A DNA stretch of 62,845 bases from an uncultured Bacteroidales bacterium (GCA_945829225.1 CALZTY010000002.1:73060-135904); one strand, 5' to 3'. Positions 25,738 through 33,294 are shown, counted from the stretch's first letter. Numbers and translations: made by a program. The notes: generated by a model from the letters alone, not told the origin.

Positions 25738-26487
25738 ATGAGTCTGCAAGCCATCAACCTCACCGCCGGATATCGCGCCAAACCCATCGTCGCCGATGTC
25801 TCCCTCACGGCACGCCAAGGCGCGGTAACAACCCTCGTCGGTGCCAATGGCAGCGGCAAATCTACCCTCCTGCGCACCCTCACCGGCGCCCAGCAACCCC
25901 TCGCCGGCGAGGCGGTCATCGACGGTAGCCGCGTCGCCGACCTCTCGGCTGCCGCTCGCGCGCGCCTTATCAGCGTCGTTTTCACCGACCGCTCCGGTGG
26001 CGGCGGGCTCACCGTCTCTCAGTTAGTTGCTATCGGCAGGCATCCCTACTCGGGTTTCCTGGGGCGGCTCACCCCCGACGACCGCCATGCCGTGGCGGCA
26101 GCCCTCGAGTCGGTGGGCTTGAGCCACAAGAGCGGCGACTTCGTCGCCTCTCTCAGCGACGGCGAACGACAGAAGGCTATGATTGCTCGTGCCATCGCCC
26201 AGCAAGCCCCGGTCATGGTGCTCGATGAGCCTACTTCGTTCCTCGATGTGTCGGCACGTTTTGAGATTATGGCGCTGTTGCGTGCCATCGCCGACAGCGG
26301 AACCACCGTGATCCTCTCGACCCACGACATCGCTCCCGCTCTCGCCGTCAGCGACGACATCTGGGCTATCGTCAACCAACATCTCATCGCCGGAACTCGC
26401 GACAACATCATCGCCGACGGAACCCTCAACAGCGTATACCACGGCGCCACATTCGACCCCGCCACCCTCGACTTCAAACCCCTGTAA
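25738..26487 (+). CDS. ABC importer ATPase (FecE/BtuD type)
   Basis: The 249-residue product has Walker A GANGSGKST near residue 35, a Q-loop-like region, the signature SLSDGERQK (LSDGE rather than the commoner LSGGQ), Walker B VMVLDEPTS and a switch histidine in STHD. It energises the importer encoded just upstream. A longer frame starts at 24919 within the permease gene in another frame; the ATG at 25738 is the family start. It is the last gene of the operon and ends one base before the stop of a convergent minus-strand gene. Confidence 0.92.
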   Translation: MSLQAINLTAGYRAKPIVADVSLTARQGAVTTLVGANGSGKSTLLRTLTGAQQPLAGEAVIDGSRVADLSAAARARLISVVFTDRSGGGGLTVSQLVAIGRHPYSGFLGRLTPDDRHAVAAALESVGLSHKSGDFVASLSDGERQKAMIARAIAQQAPVMVLDEPTSFLDVSARFEIMALLRAIADSGTTVILSTHDIAPALAVSDDIWAIVNQHLIAGTRDNIIADGTLNSVYHGATFDPATLDFKPL

Positions 26488-26721
26488 CTACGCTTCAGGC
26501 AAGGAAATAAGGTATTCAGGTGCAAAGTCTGCACCATTTTCCCATTCTACAGTATTATATTTAATTACAAATCGTTTAAAGAAGTCAATATCTTTGAGTG
26601 GCTCAAAAACTACGCCTTTAAGCGATGATTTCAAGTCCACCACCTTTGTGATATTGTTGTTAAACCACAATTTAATGCGGTAATTATCAACATATTCCGC
26701 CTTTACAACCTCAATAAACAT
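26488..26721 (-). CDS. DUF2442 domain protein
   Basis: The 77-residue product matches DUF2442: a start with VVKAEYVDNYRIKLWF, the centre VVDLKSSLKG ... FEPLKD, and the ending YNTVEWENGADFAPEYL. The function is not established; the family often sits beside DUF4160, as here (6-nt gap). Such pairs behave like toxin-antitoxin or small regulatory modules, which is my inference. The gene is AT-rich compared with the ABC operon it abuts and is probably acquired. Confidence 0.85.
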   Translation of the reverse strand: MFIEVVKAEYVDNYRIKLWFNNNITKVVDLKSSLKGVVFEPLKDIDFFKRFVIKYNTVEWENGADFAPEYLISLPEA

Positions 26722-26727
26722 ATCCTT

Positions 26728-26985
26728 CTAATTTAGTGGTTCTATCTTATCCAAGGGTAATCCTTTTTGAGCTTTTTCCCAATTGGACAATAGTTCTAAA
26801 CGATGCAATTCAAGCCATTCAAGAATCATTTTCAGTGCTCGACCGGGCATCTCACCTCTAACAACACCATCTTTAATGCTGATTATTACTTTATAATCAC
26901 CATACCAAGCATGAAAATGTGCCGGAGCATGGTCAGCAAAGTTCATTAATATGATTATTCCATAAAATAAACTAATCTGAGGCAT
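26728..26985 (-). CDS. DUF4160 domain protein
   Basis: The 85-residue product is a typical DUF4160: MPQISLFYGIIILMNF, then HAPAHFHAWYGDYKVII and a closing RALKMILEWLELHRLELL. The longer frame to 27309 crosses the aminotransferase gene, so the ATG at 26985 is used, with a perfect promoter upstream (27017-27047). It is co-transcribed with the DUF2442 gene 6 nt downstream. The conserved HFHA suggests a metal- or nucleotide-handling role, but no activity is known to me. Confidence 0.87.
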   Translation of the reverse strand: MPQISLFYGIIILMNFADHAPAHFHAWYGDYKVIISIKDGVVRGEMPGRALKMILEWLELHRLELLSNWEKAQKGLPLDKIEPLN

Positions 26986-27016
26986 AAATAGTTCTTTGAG
27001 GTTTTTTGAATTATGG

Positions 27017-27047
27017 CAAAGGTACAACAAATTTTTATAATTACAAA
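27017..27047 (-). promoter_or_regulatory. promoter of the DUF4160-DUF2442 pair
   Basis: On the minus strand TTTG (27044-27047), a 19-base spacer and TACCTTTG (27017-27024) match the consensus exactly. Confidence 0.7.
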
Positions 27048-27049
27048 AA

Positions 27050-28312
27050 CTATTGGAGGGAGGAGCGGATGGTGGCGACGATGTAGCGGACGTCGTCGTC
27101 GGAGACGTATGGACCGGCGGGTAGGCACAAGCCACGGCGGAAGAGCCCCTCGGCGGTGCCGTTGACATAAGCCGGCGCATCGGCATACAAGGGTTGCAGG
27201 TGCATGGGCTTCCACAGCGGACGACTCTCGATACCGGCGGCTTGCAGCGCGAGTCGCAGAGCCTCGACATCGACGTTCGGCTCCACGGCTGTGTGAGGCG
27301 AGATGGCACGATGTGTCACTCCGGCGGCTCCGCCGACAGCACCGCTAATCACCTCGGCATATGCCTTGTCGCGCCCTGCCACACGCACCGAGTCGTCGAG
27401 GGTGACGGTGCAGAGCCAGAAGTTGGCGTCGTATCGCGGCGAGGGGTTTTCGTGGAGCGTGATGCCCGGAATATCGGCGAGTAACTCGCGATAGAGGGCT
27501 TGCACATGGCGGTGATGGGCGAGGTGGTCGGCGAGGATGCGCATCTGTCCGCGTCCGATGGCGGCGCAGACATTGGACAAGCGGAAGTTGTAGCCGAGTT
27601 CCTCGTGCTGATAGTAGGGATAGGACTCTCGCGCCTGTGTGGCGAAGAACATCAGTCGGCGACGAGCCTCGTCGTCGGGGCATATAATGGCACCGCCACC
27701 GCTGGTGGTGATCATCTTGTTGCCGTTGAACGACAGCACGCCATAGCGCCCGAAGGTGCCACATTCCTGTCCGTCGAAGCGGCTACCCATGCCCTCGGCG
27801 GCGTCCTCGACCACGGGGATGCCGTATCGGTCGGCAATGGCGAGGATTTGGTCGATGCGGCAGGGCATGCCATAGAGGTGGACGGCGACGATGGCTCGCG
27901 GGGCATGCCCGGTGACGGCGATGCGGTCGCGGATAGCCTCCTCGAGCAAGGCGGGGTCCATGTTCCACGACTCGGGCTCCGAGTCGACAAGCACAGGCGT
28001 AGCGCCGAGATAGCGTATGGGGTTGACCGACGCGCAGAAGGTGAACGACTGGGCGATGACCTCGTCGCCGGCGCGGACGCCACAGCCCATCAAGCCCAAT
28101 TGGACAGCCGAGGTGCCGTTGCACAGAGCCACAACGCGCTTGTCGAGCGCCGGGGCATCTCCGCGGTCATTGACAAATGCCTCGAGGTCGCGCTCGAAGG
28201 CATCGACATCGGGTCCCATGGGGACTATCCAATTGTCCTCAAAGGCTTTGAGCACATATTTCAATTCGTCGCCACCGAGATGGTTGAGACACAGGAGTAT
28301 TCTACGAGCCAT
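27050..28312 (-). CDS. DegT/DnrJ/EryC1/StrS family sugar aminotransferase
   Basis: The 420-residue product is a PLP-dependent nucleotide-sugar aminotransferase. The blocks LCNGTSAVQLGL (phosphate and cofactor contacts), VVEDAAEGMGSRFDG and the internal-aldimine lysine in SFNGNKMITTSGGG are all present. The closest pattern is PglE-like enzymes that aminate 4-keto sugars. The start at 28312 (MARRILLCLNHLGG) is chosen because the frame beyond it overlaps the glycosyltransferase gene in a different frame. It lies 5 nt after that gene, so the two probably act together in making a surface glycan. Confidence 0.9.
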   Translation of the reverse strand: MARRILLCLNHLGGDELKYVLKAFEDNWIVPMGPDVDAFERDLEAFVNDRGDAPALDKRVVALCNGTSAVQLGLMGCGVRAGDEVIAQSFTFCASVNPIRYLGATPVLVDSEPESWNMDPALLEEAIRDRIAVTGHAPRAIVAVHLYGMPCRIDQILAIADRYGIPVVEDAAEGMGSRFDGQECGTFGRYGVLSFNGNKMITTSGGGAIICPDDEARRRLMFFATQARESYPYYQHEELGYNFRLSNVCAAIGRGQMRILADHLAHHRHVQALYRELLADIPGITLHENPSPRYDANFWLCTVTLDDSVRVAGRDKAYAEVISGAVGGAAGVTHRAISPHTAVEPNVDVEALRLALQAAGIESRPLWKPMHLQPLYADAPAYVNGTAEGLFRRGLCLPAGPYVSDDDVRYIVATIRSSLQ

Positions 28313-28317
28313 AATTA

Positions 28318-29232
28318 TCAGATTTTCAATGCAGTAATAAATCGATAGATGCGGGCGACGCCACGTCCGCCCATACGAGAGTAATTGTAAAACAAGCGCC
28401 AGAGCCATCGGCGTGGCAGGGGAGTGGCGGCGATGATGTCGGCGGCACGCCTTGATGCGGCGGGGTCGCCGGCGCCCTCGCAGGCAAGGATTATGAGCCG
28501 GCGCAGGTCGACCCAATGTCGCTGATTGTCGGGCAAGCGGCTCTCGATGGCATCGACGGCGACATCCATGTGAGAGATGTCGGCATGTGAGGCGGCGCTG
28601 ATAGAGTCCTCGCTGACGAAGACGTCGACCGTGATGTCGCTGCCGGCATGGACCACGGTGGGCTTGAGAGCCAGGAGTCGCATCCCCAACTCGACGTCGT
28701 CGAAGAGACGAGCCCCCGGGAGCCATGCGCCGGCACGGCGAAACAAGTCGGTGCGAGCCATATAGCGCTGGGTGGCAAATGACGAGTGCATCAAGTTGTT
28801 GTAGACTATATCCCTGACAATGAAGCGCTTGAGCGCGGTCGATGAGCCATAGTGATAGAGGACGTTCCAGCCGATGATATCGGCATCGGGGTGTTGCCGA
28901 GCCGTGTCCATGGCGCGAGCGACATGTCCGGGACGCATAGTGTCGTCGCTGTCAAAGAACATGGTCCAGGGCGAGTTGACCGCCTGCAAGCCTCGGTTGC
29001 GAGCCACGCAAGCCCCGGGTTGAGGCTCGGATAACAACTCCAGCGAGAGATTGTCATCGCAGTGTTGCGATGCCCAATGCTGTACAGTAGCGGCGGAGCC
29101 GTCGGTGGAGCCGTTGTCCACCACAATCACTTGCAGGGGGCGATAGACCTGGGCAGCGATGCTGTCGAGAGTGCGGCACACGCTGTCGGCGCGGTTGCGC
29201 ACCGGGATTACTATGCTTATCTTGCTTTCCAC
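28318..29232 (-). CDS. glycosyltransferase family 2
   Basis: The 304-residue product starts with ISIVIPVRNRADSVCRTLDS and has VDNGSTDGS and FFDSDDTM, the nucleotide- and metal-binding motifs of GT2 enzymes, in an A-type fold. No membrane helices are visible, so it acts at the cytoplasmic face. It begins with GTG, and the -7 box TAACTTTG (29237-29244) ends exactly 4 nt before it, implying a leaderless mRNA shared with the downstream aminotransferase gene. Donor and acceptor are unknown. Confidence 0.9.
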   Translation of the reverse strand: MESKISIVIPVRNRADSVCRTLDSIAAQVYRPLQVIVVDNGSTDGSAATVQHWASQHCDDNLSLELLSEPQPGACVARNRGLQAVNSPWTMFFDSDDTMRPGHVARAMDTARQHPDADIIGWNVLYHYGSSTALKRFIVRDIVYNNLMHSSFATQRYMARTDLFRRAGAWLPGARLFDDVELGMRLLALKPTVVHAGSDITVDVFVSEDSISAASHADISHMDVAVDAIESRLPDNQRHWVDLRRLIILACEGAGDPAASRRAADIIAATPLPRRWLWRLFYNYSRMGGRGVARIYRFITALKI

Positions 29233-29236
29233 GGCA

Positions 29237-29244
29237 CAAAGTTA
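29237..29244 (-). promoter_or_regulatory. -7 box of the GT2-aminotransferase operon, leaderless
   Basis: TAACTTTG on the minus strand, 4 nt before the GTG start at 29232. The -33 position has no TTTG. Confidence 0.5.
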
Positions 29245-29438
29245 GCAATAATCCCTTAAAATACAGCATAGCGAGGCACAAAAAGCGAGTGTTAACGGTG
29301 GAGTGACAGATTGTAAGCAAATGGATTATGCAAAATATTCCTCAACAAGTGTTAATATAACTAACTTACTAAAATATAGGTATTTTAGGCTACTTTCAAA
29401 ATATAAGCGCCATATTAACAATGTTTAACTAAAATATT

Positions 29439-29469
29439 TTTGCATAGCACTTTTAACTCCGTAATTTTG
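29439..29469 (+). promoter_or_regulatory. promoter of the sigma factor gene
   Basis: TTTG (29439-29442), a 19-base spacer and TAATTTTG (29462-29469) match the consensus. The leader is about 55 nt. The remainder of the 29233-29529 spacer shows nothing else. Confidence 0.65.
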
Positions 29470-29529
29470 CAAGCAACAAGGGGACAGAGCCCTCGGAACT
29501 TTATAAAAAACCCACAAAAACGCACCAAT

Positions 29530-30033
29530 ATGACAAGCGAAAAATTCCAAGCCTCGCTGATGCAATTGCAAGACAACATGCTCAACTTCGCTTACATGTT
29601 GACCTCCAATCGCGATGACGCTTACGACCTGCTACAGGACACCACGCTCAAGGTCCTGGACAATGAAGAGAAATTTGCCGAGAACACCAACTTCAAGGGT
29701 TGGGTGTTCACCATTATGCGCAATATCTTCATTAACAACTATCGTCGAGGAGTGATGGCAGCCACGATGATCGACACCACCCAGAACCTTTATCACCTCA
29801 ATCTGCCCCAGACATCAGGCTTCGACGCGCCCGAAGACTCGCTCCATGCCGAGGAAATCACATCGGCGATCGATGCCTTGCCCGAGGACTATCGACTGCC
29901 CTTCTCGATGCACATTGCCGGCTACAAGTACAGCGAGATTGCCGATGAGACCGGCTTGCCGCTGGGCACCATCAAGAGCCGCATCCACTTTGCGCGCCAT
30001 CGCCTCCGCGAGCAATTCAAGGATTACCGGTGA
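29530..30033 (+). CDS. ECF-type RNA polymerase sigma factor
   Basis: The 167-residue product has sigma region 2 (NRDDAYDLLQDTTLKVL, then FKGWVFTIMRNIFINNYRR) and region 4 (YSEIADETGLPLGTIKSRI), separated by a short linker, as in ECF sigma factors. No anti-sigma gene follows. The longer frame from 29440 covers the promoter, so the ATG at 29530 is used. The last 103 coding bases are repeated, with eight changes, at 33057-33162 beyond a restriction-modification island. The gene here is therefore intact, but its 3' end may have been supplied by the incoming segment. Confidence 0.92.
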   Translation: MTSEKFQASLMQLQDNMLNFAYMLTSNRDDAYDLLQDTTLKVLDNEEKFAENTNFKGWVFTIMRNIFINNYRRGVMAATMIDTTQNLYHLNLPQTSGFDAPEDSLHAEEITSAIDALPEDYRLPFSMHIAGYKYSEIADETGLPLGTIKSRIHFARHRLREQFKDYR

Positions 30034-30036
30034 TGG
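29931..30036 (+). repeat. 106-bp direct repeat, copy 1 (sigma factor 3' end)
   Basis: This segment covers the region 4 helix-turn-helix, the stop codon and three further bases. Copy 2 at 33057-33162 has the same length with no gaps and eight mismatches by my reading; all but one (Asp to Glu) are silent. It marks the left border of the island. Confidence 0.88.
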
Positions 30037-30060
30037 AGGGGTGAGGGGTTAGGGTTTATA

Positions 30061-30073
30061 GTTTATTGTTTAG
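30061..30073 (-). repeat. dispersed 13-mer, copy C
   Basis: GTTTATTGTTTAG is the inverted exact copy of the 13-mer at 12026 and 20883. It lies at the left end of the island, 28 nt after the sigma stop. Confidence 0.5.
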
Positions 30074-30168
30074 TGTCGCCTCAAAGACGGCTCTTGTTTA
30101 GTTGTTTGCCAATTTCCGTACTTTTTGGTGAACTATTTTAGAACAGTTACGGATTAATCGCATAAAAA

Positions 30169-30200
30169 TTTGGATGGCAATGAGAAAAGAACTAACTTTG
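30169..30200 (+). promoter_or_regulatory. promoter of the restriction-modification operon
   Basis: TTTG (30169-30172), a 20-base spacer and TAACTTTG (30193-30200) match the consensus exactly. The predicted start near 30205 leaves a leader of about 190 nt. Confidence 0.65.
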
Positions 30201-30206
30201 CGGTGG

Positions 30207-30324
30207 ACCAAAAACAAAACCCTTGACTTGTCAAGGTCGGAGCAAAGAGGAGGGCTGGCCTCCAACGCTTCTCCCTTTGTTCTGAAAAATTATTTAAAGT
30301 TTAACCCCCTGTCGAAAAACGGGG
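30207..30324 (+). ncRNA. structured leader or small RNA upstream of the restriction gene
   Basis: The 30034-30395 spacer is mostly a predicted transcript with three hairpins: CCTTGAC/GTCAAGG (30221-30236), GGAGG/CCTCC inside CAAAG/CTTTG (30243-30279), and CCCC/GGGG (30306-30324). No riboswitch class is recognised. It could delay or tune restriction gene expression, as no controller protein gene is present. Confidence 0.4.
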
Positions 30325-30395
30325 AGTAGTATATCAATGAAACAATGAGTTAATGTAGATTCTCATTTAGACATAATTTATTGCTTATTTGCCTT

Positions 30396-31199
30396 ATGGA
30401 AGTACTATATAAGAATGATCAACGATATTTAGACATCTTCCTTACACCCCTTAAGGAATGTCAAAACTACCGTCCGAAATTTGGACATTCCACTACAGAA
30501 GGATATGACTTGGAGCAATTTCTTAAATTGTATCAAAGCGATCCTTTTTATAAATGGATCGGTCTGGATTCCCCATACATGTTTGCTGCACACAAAGCAG
30601 CTGGAGGTATGACATCAATATACCGTCAAATAGGTATTGGTTGTGAGCGCCTTTTAAGAGCTGTACTTGTAGATTCATTGGGGTATCAAAATAATGATCA
30701 AGCTTTTTGGTCTTATAAAACCAAAACTAAAGCTGGAAAAGATAAAACACTCTATTTAGATGGTTTTATAAATCTAACAAAAATCTCATACCCCGCAGTT
30801 CGAGCAAATGTCGAAAATTGGATGAAAGAGTTCTCCAAACAGCACAACATAAGAAGAAGACAGTTTGAAGGAATTGTTTTCGAAATTCGTCAAGGATACA
30901 AAAGCAAAGACAGTAAACGGCAAAATGCTGATATAGATAATGCGACTGTAGCGTATGCCAACAATCTCATTCCTGTTTTTGCAATATTCTCATCTCAAAT
31001 TGATGATGACATTGTGTTACGTTACACGAATAACAAATGTGGTATTCTAATCGGAAACTTATCCGAAAACCCTTATGTTTCTCTTTACGCCTTCTGCAAG
31101 GAAATATTAAATTATGATTTAGCCTTGTTCTTTGAAAGAAACACGGAGTCTATTAGACAATCAATTCAAAGTATTTTAAAGGAGCTATTATCTGTTTAA
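30396..31199 (+). CDS. putative Type II restriction endonuclease
   Basis: The 267-residue product abuts the methyltransferase gene with no gap, the normal arrangement for a Type II pair. The best active-site candidate is FEGIVFEIRQGYKSKDSKRQ near residues 155-175: acidic and lysine residues in a PD-(D/E)xK-like order, with KDSKRQNAD resembling the recognition/catalytic block of enzymes that cut CCGG-containing sites. That last point is a recollection, not a demonstrated match. The ATG at 30396 is preferred over a TTG at 30381. The gene is strongly AT-rich relative to the host and lies inside the repeat-flanked island, so it was acquired. The recognition sequence is unknown. Confidence 0.65.
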   Translation: MEVLYKNDQRYLDIFLTPLKECQNYRPKFGHSTTEGYDLEQFLKLYQSDPFYKWIGLDSPYMFAAHKAAGGMTSIYRQIGIGCERLLRAVLVDSLGYQNNDQAFWSYKTKTKAGKDKTLYLDGFINLTKISYPAVRANVENWMKEFSKQHNIRRRQFEGIVFEIRQGYKSKDSKRQNADIDNATVAYANNLIPVFAIFSSQIDDDIVLRYTNNKCGILIGNLSENPYVSLYAFCKEILNYDLALFFERNTESIRQSIQSILKELLSV

Positions 31200-32438
31200 A
31201 TGAAAAAGAACAAAGACTATACATTTAAATACAATCAAAATCTTGGCCGAAATGGTTGGTTAAGATTAACGCCTGCATACTCGGTAAAATTAGTTGAAGA
31301 AATTCTCGGAGATGATAATTTGTTCTCGGAGAAGAAAATATCTTCAGGAACCGTATTTGACCCATTTTGTGGCACAGCAACGACTGGTATAGTTGCTGCA
31401 GAGCGCGGATTAGATTCTATGTTATATGAAATTAATCCTTTTCTTTATTGGTTTTCAACAGCTAAAGGCCAGAACTATAATTCTGCAGATATTGATAATC
31501 AACTTAAGCATCTAAACAAGACTTTATATAGTGCACATTACAGCCAATATTGTAAATCTTGGACTCCTCCAATGAAAAATATAGAACGTTGGTGGAATTC
31601 TGTTACAGTAGAACAGCTTGGTAAACTCCATGAGTTCCTTATTGAAGAAATAGGACGCCCAACAATTCAGCCAAATGTTTCGAATCTCGCATGGATTGCC
31701 TTTGCTAGACTTGTAATTGAAAGTTCAGCTGCTGATTTTGGTCATATATCAGTGTCATTTAAGGACACTTGCAACTCATACGAAGAGGCTGAATTATTAT
31801 CACTCTTCGTTAAGTCTCTTGAGTATATTTCAGAATCCGCCAAGCGTCCCTTAAAAGGCAATGTTAAAATAATTTCAGGGGATTCGAGAGATGTGTGTCT
31901 TGATGATAAAGTTAATTACGTGATTACGTCTCCTCCATATCCCAATAGAATAAGCTATATCCGAGAACTTCGTCCATATATGTATTGGCTTGGCTTCCTG
32001 AATTCTGGAGAAGAGGCGGGTGAATTGGATTGGGCTGCAATTGGTGGTACCTGGGGAAGTGCCACAAGTAAATTGTCATCATGGGAATGCGATACCAACT
32101 GGTTTATGCCAACTTGCTTAACAGAAGCCGTAAACAAGATTAAAGAGTCTGACTCTAAGAATGGAAAAACTCTTGCAAAGTACGTACTTAAATTCTTTTA
32201 TGACATATATTTGCATTTTAAGAATTTAACGAAAAATCTCAAGGATGGCTGCGAACTATATTATATTTTAGGAAATTCATCTTTTTATGGAAACATGGTT
32301 CACACGGACTTGATTGTTTGTGAAATCATGGAATCTATCGGATATGAAAACCCTGTTGCAAAAATTATAAGGAAACGAAATTCAAAAAAAGAACTTTTTG
32401 AATTCCAAATTGAAGCTACATGGCACATCAAAAAATAG
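31200..32438 (+). CDS. DNA methyltransferase of the restriction-modification pair
   Basis: The 412-residue product has the AdoMet-binding motif FDPFCGTATTGIV near residue 52 and the catalytic motif TSPPYPNR near residue 242; SPPY is typical of amino-methyltransferases, often N4-cytosine. Motif I comes before motif IV with a long stretch between, which may hold the target-recognition part. It protects host DNA from the endonuclease encoded directly upstream; the two frames abut (TAA then ATG). The AT-rich composition matches its partner. No second methyltransferase or controller gene is visible. Confidence 0.88.
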   Translation: MKKNKDYTFKYNQNLGRNGWLRLTPAYSVKLVEEILGDDNLFSEKKISSGTVFDPFCGTATTGIVAAERGLDSMLYEINPFLYWFSTAKGQNYNSADIDNQLKHLNKTLYSAHYSQYCKSWTPPMKNIERWWNSVTVEQLGKLHEFLIEEIGRPTIQPNVSNLAWIAFARLVIESSAADFGHISVSFKDTCNSYEEAELLSLFVKSLEYISESAKRPLKGNVKIISGDSRDVCLDDKVNYVITSPPYPNRISYIRELRPYMYWLGFLNSGEEAGELDWAAIGGTWGSATSKLSSWECDTNWFMPTCLTEAVNKIKESDSKNGKTLAKYVLKFFYDIYLHFKNLTKNLKDGCELYYILGNSSFYGNMVHTDLIVCEIMESIGYENPVAKIIRKRNSKKELFEFQIEATWHIKK

Positions 32439-32535
32439 ATGCTATATCGCATTTTAGGCGTATAGGTCAAATTGCAGGCTGAAAAGCTTGCAACGCTGTG
32501 AATAGCAAAGAGATACTGCACTTCAAAAGCTTTGA

Positions 32536-32718
32536 GACCCAAATTTTCGTGTCGATAGCCCTCTATGGGTCATTTTGCAGGCTGAATTTCATGCTCTGGC
32601 ACAGCAAATTGGATATTCAAGTGGAGAATATACAATAATGGGCGAGCAAATATATGCACTTTCGACAGGGCTATATAGTACAGTACTTAAATGGCAGAAC
32701 CGCCAAGATTATGATTAG
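32536..32718 (+). pseudogene. gene fragment without a start, unknown family
   Basis: The 311-nt gap after the methyltransferase (32439-32749) holds an open stretch of about 60 codons bounded by two stops, with no start near its beginning. The translated part EFHALAQQIGYSSGEYTIMG ... GLYSTVLKWQNRQDYD looks like a real C-terminal end. I do not recognise the parent family. It is probably debris of a gene lost within the island. Confidence 0.4.
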
Positions 32719-32749
32719 ATAAGGCAATAATTAAGAGGTATATAACAAC

Positions 32750-33056
32750 TTAATCAGAAATTAGTTTTAAGTCAAAGAATAGTACTCGGCTTTTTAATGC
32801 TTCAGATTCGGAGATGCCAAAAGCAGCTTTTTCGCTTAATTCGGTTTTATAAAGAGGTTTAAAGCCATTCTTGATGTAGTAGTGGATTGTAGATTCGGTG
32901 TTGTAAGCATCAACAAGCATATAACGGCAAGCAGCCTTATTGTTTTCATCTACGAACCAATATTTAAGGGCATTCATTAGTTGTGTACCTACGTTAAGGC
33001 CAACTCCCTGAAAAGATTTATTTACGCCGAGCCGACCGATTAAAACAGCGGGATAG
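32750..33056 (-). pseudogene. GNAT acetyltransferase, 5' half missing
   Basis: The minus-strand frame encodes the C-terminal part of a GNAT enzyme: PAVLIGRLGVNKSFQGVGL (the acetyl-CoA-binding strand and loop), then CRYMLVDAYN and YYIKNGFKPL, the closing strands. An ATG at 32977 would give only 75 residues, but homology continues upstream in frame until about 33055 and stops at the junction with the duplicated sigma-factor segment (33057). The first half of the gene, and any DUF1778-type antitoxin that might have gone with a TacT-like toxin, are missing. The break coincides exactly with the island border. Confidence 0.75.
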
Positions 33057-33159
33057 CAGCGAGATTGCCGAGGAGACCGGCTTGCCCTTGGGGACCATCA
33101 AGAGCCGCATCCACTTTGCGCGGCACCGCCTGCGCGAGCAATTCAAGGATTACCGCTGA
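33057..33159 (+). pseudogene. duplicated 3' end of the ECF sigma factor gene
   Basis: The reading frame SEIAEETGLPLGTIKSRI through FKDYR and a stop repeats the last 33 residues of the sigma factor at 29530-30033. There is no start and no region 2. Differences from the intact copy are almost all silent, so this end evolved as coding sequence before it was cut off. Confidence 0.85.
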
Positions 33160-33162
33160 TGG
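33057..33162 (+). repeat. 106-bp direct repeat, copy 2 (right border of the island)
   Basis: Partner of 29931-30036. The sequence similarity may continue loosely to GGTTTATAG at 33172-33180, as also seen after copy 1. Beyond it lies AGCTAATGTAGCT (33179-33191), the inverse of a word at 16608-16620. Confidence 0.85.
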
Positions 33163-33255
33163 CGGGTTGATGGTTTATAGCTAATGTAGCTAAGATAGCT
33201 GATATAGCCGGGTAGAGGTAGTGATCCCCGGTAGGTGGGAAGTGATGGGGAGAGG

Positions 33256-33294
33256 AAAAAGAGAGGGCGATGCGTCTCGCGACGGGTCGCCCTC
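33256..33294 (-). terminator. terminator of the galK-galE-galM-nucleotidyltransferase operon
   Basis: The stem GAGGGCGA/TCGCCCTC (33263-33270, 33287-33294) is followed on the minus strand by a T-rich run. It lies about 28 nt after the stop of the nucleotidyltransferase gene. Confidence 0.75.

Noticed and set aside
24700-25740. Cobalamin or haem specificity of the ABC importer
   Set aside because: No riboswitch, TonB-dependent receptor or biosynthetic gene nearby allows a choice of ligand.
24919-26487. 522-codon frame that would fuse a long extension to the ABC ATPase
   Set aside because: The extension overlaps the permease gene and is Arg/His-rich; the ATPase starts naturally at 25738.
27050-28726. 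N-terminal extension of the aminotransferase to 558 residues
   Set aside because: The extra 138 residues are Arg/His/Gly-rich, overlap the glycosyltransferase gene and lack homology; the family start is at 28312.
30034-30395. Possible known riboswitch before the restriction gene
   Set aside because: Three hairpins are visible, but I could match them to no known riboswitch; kept only as an unclassified structured leader.
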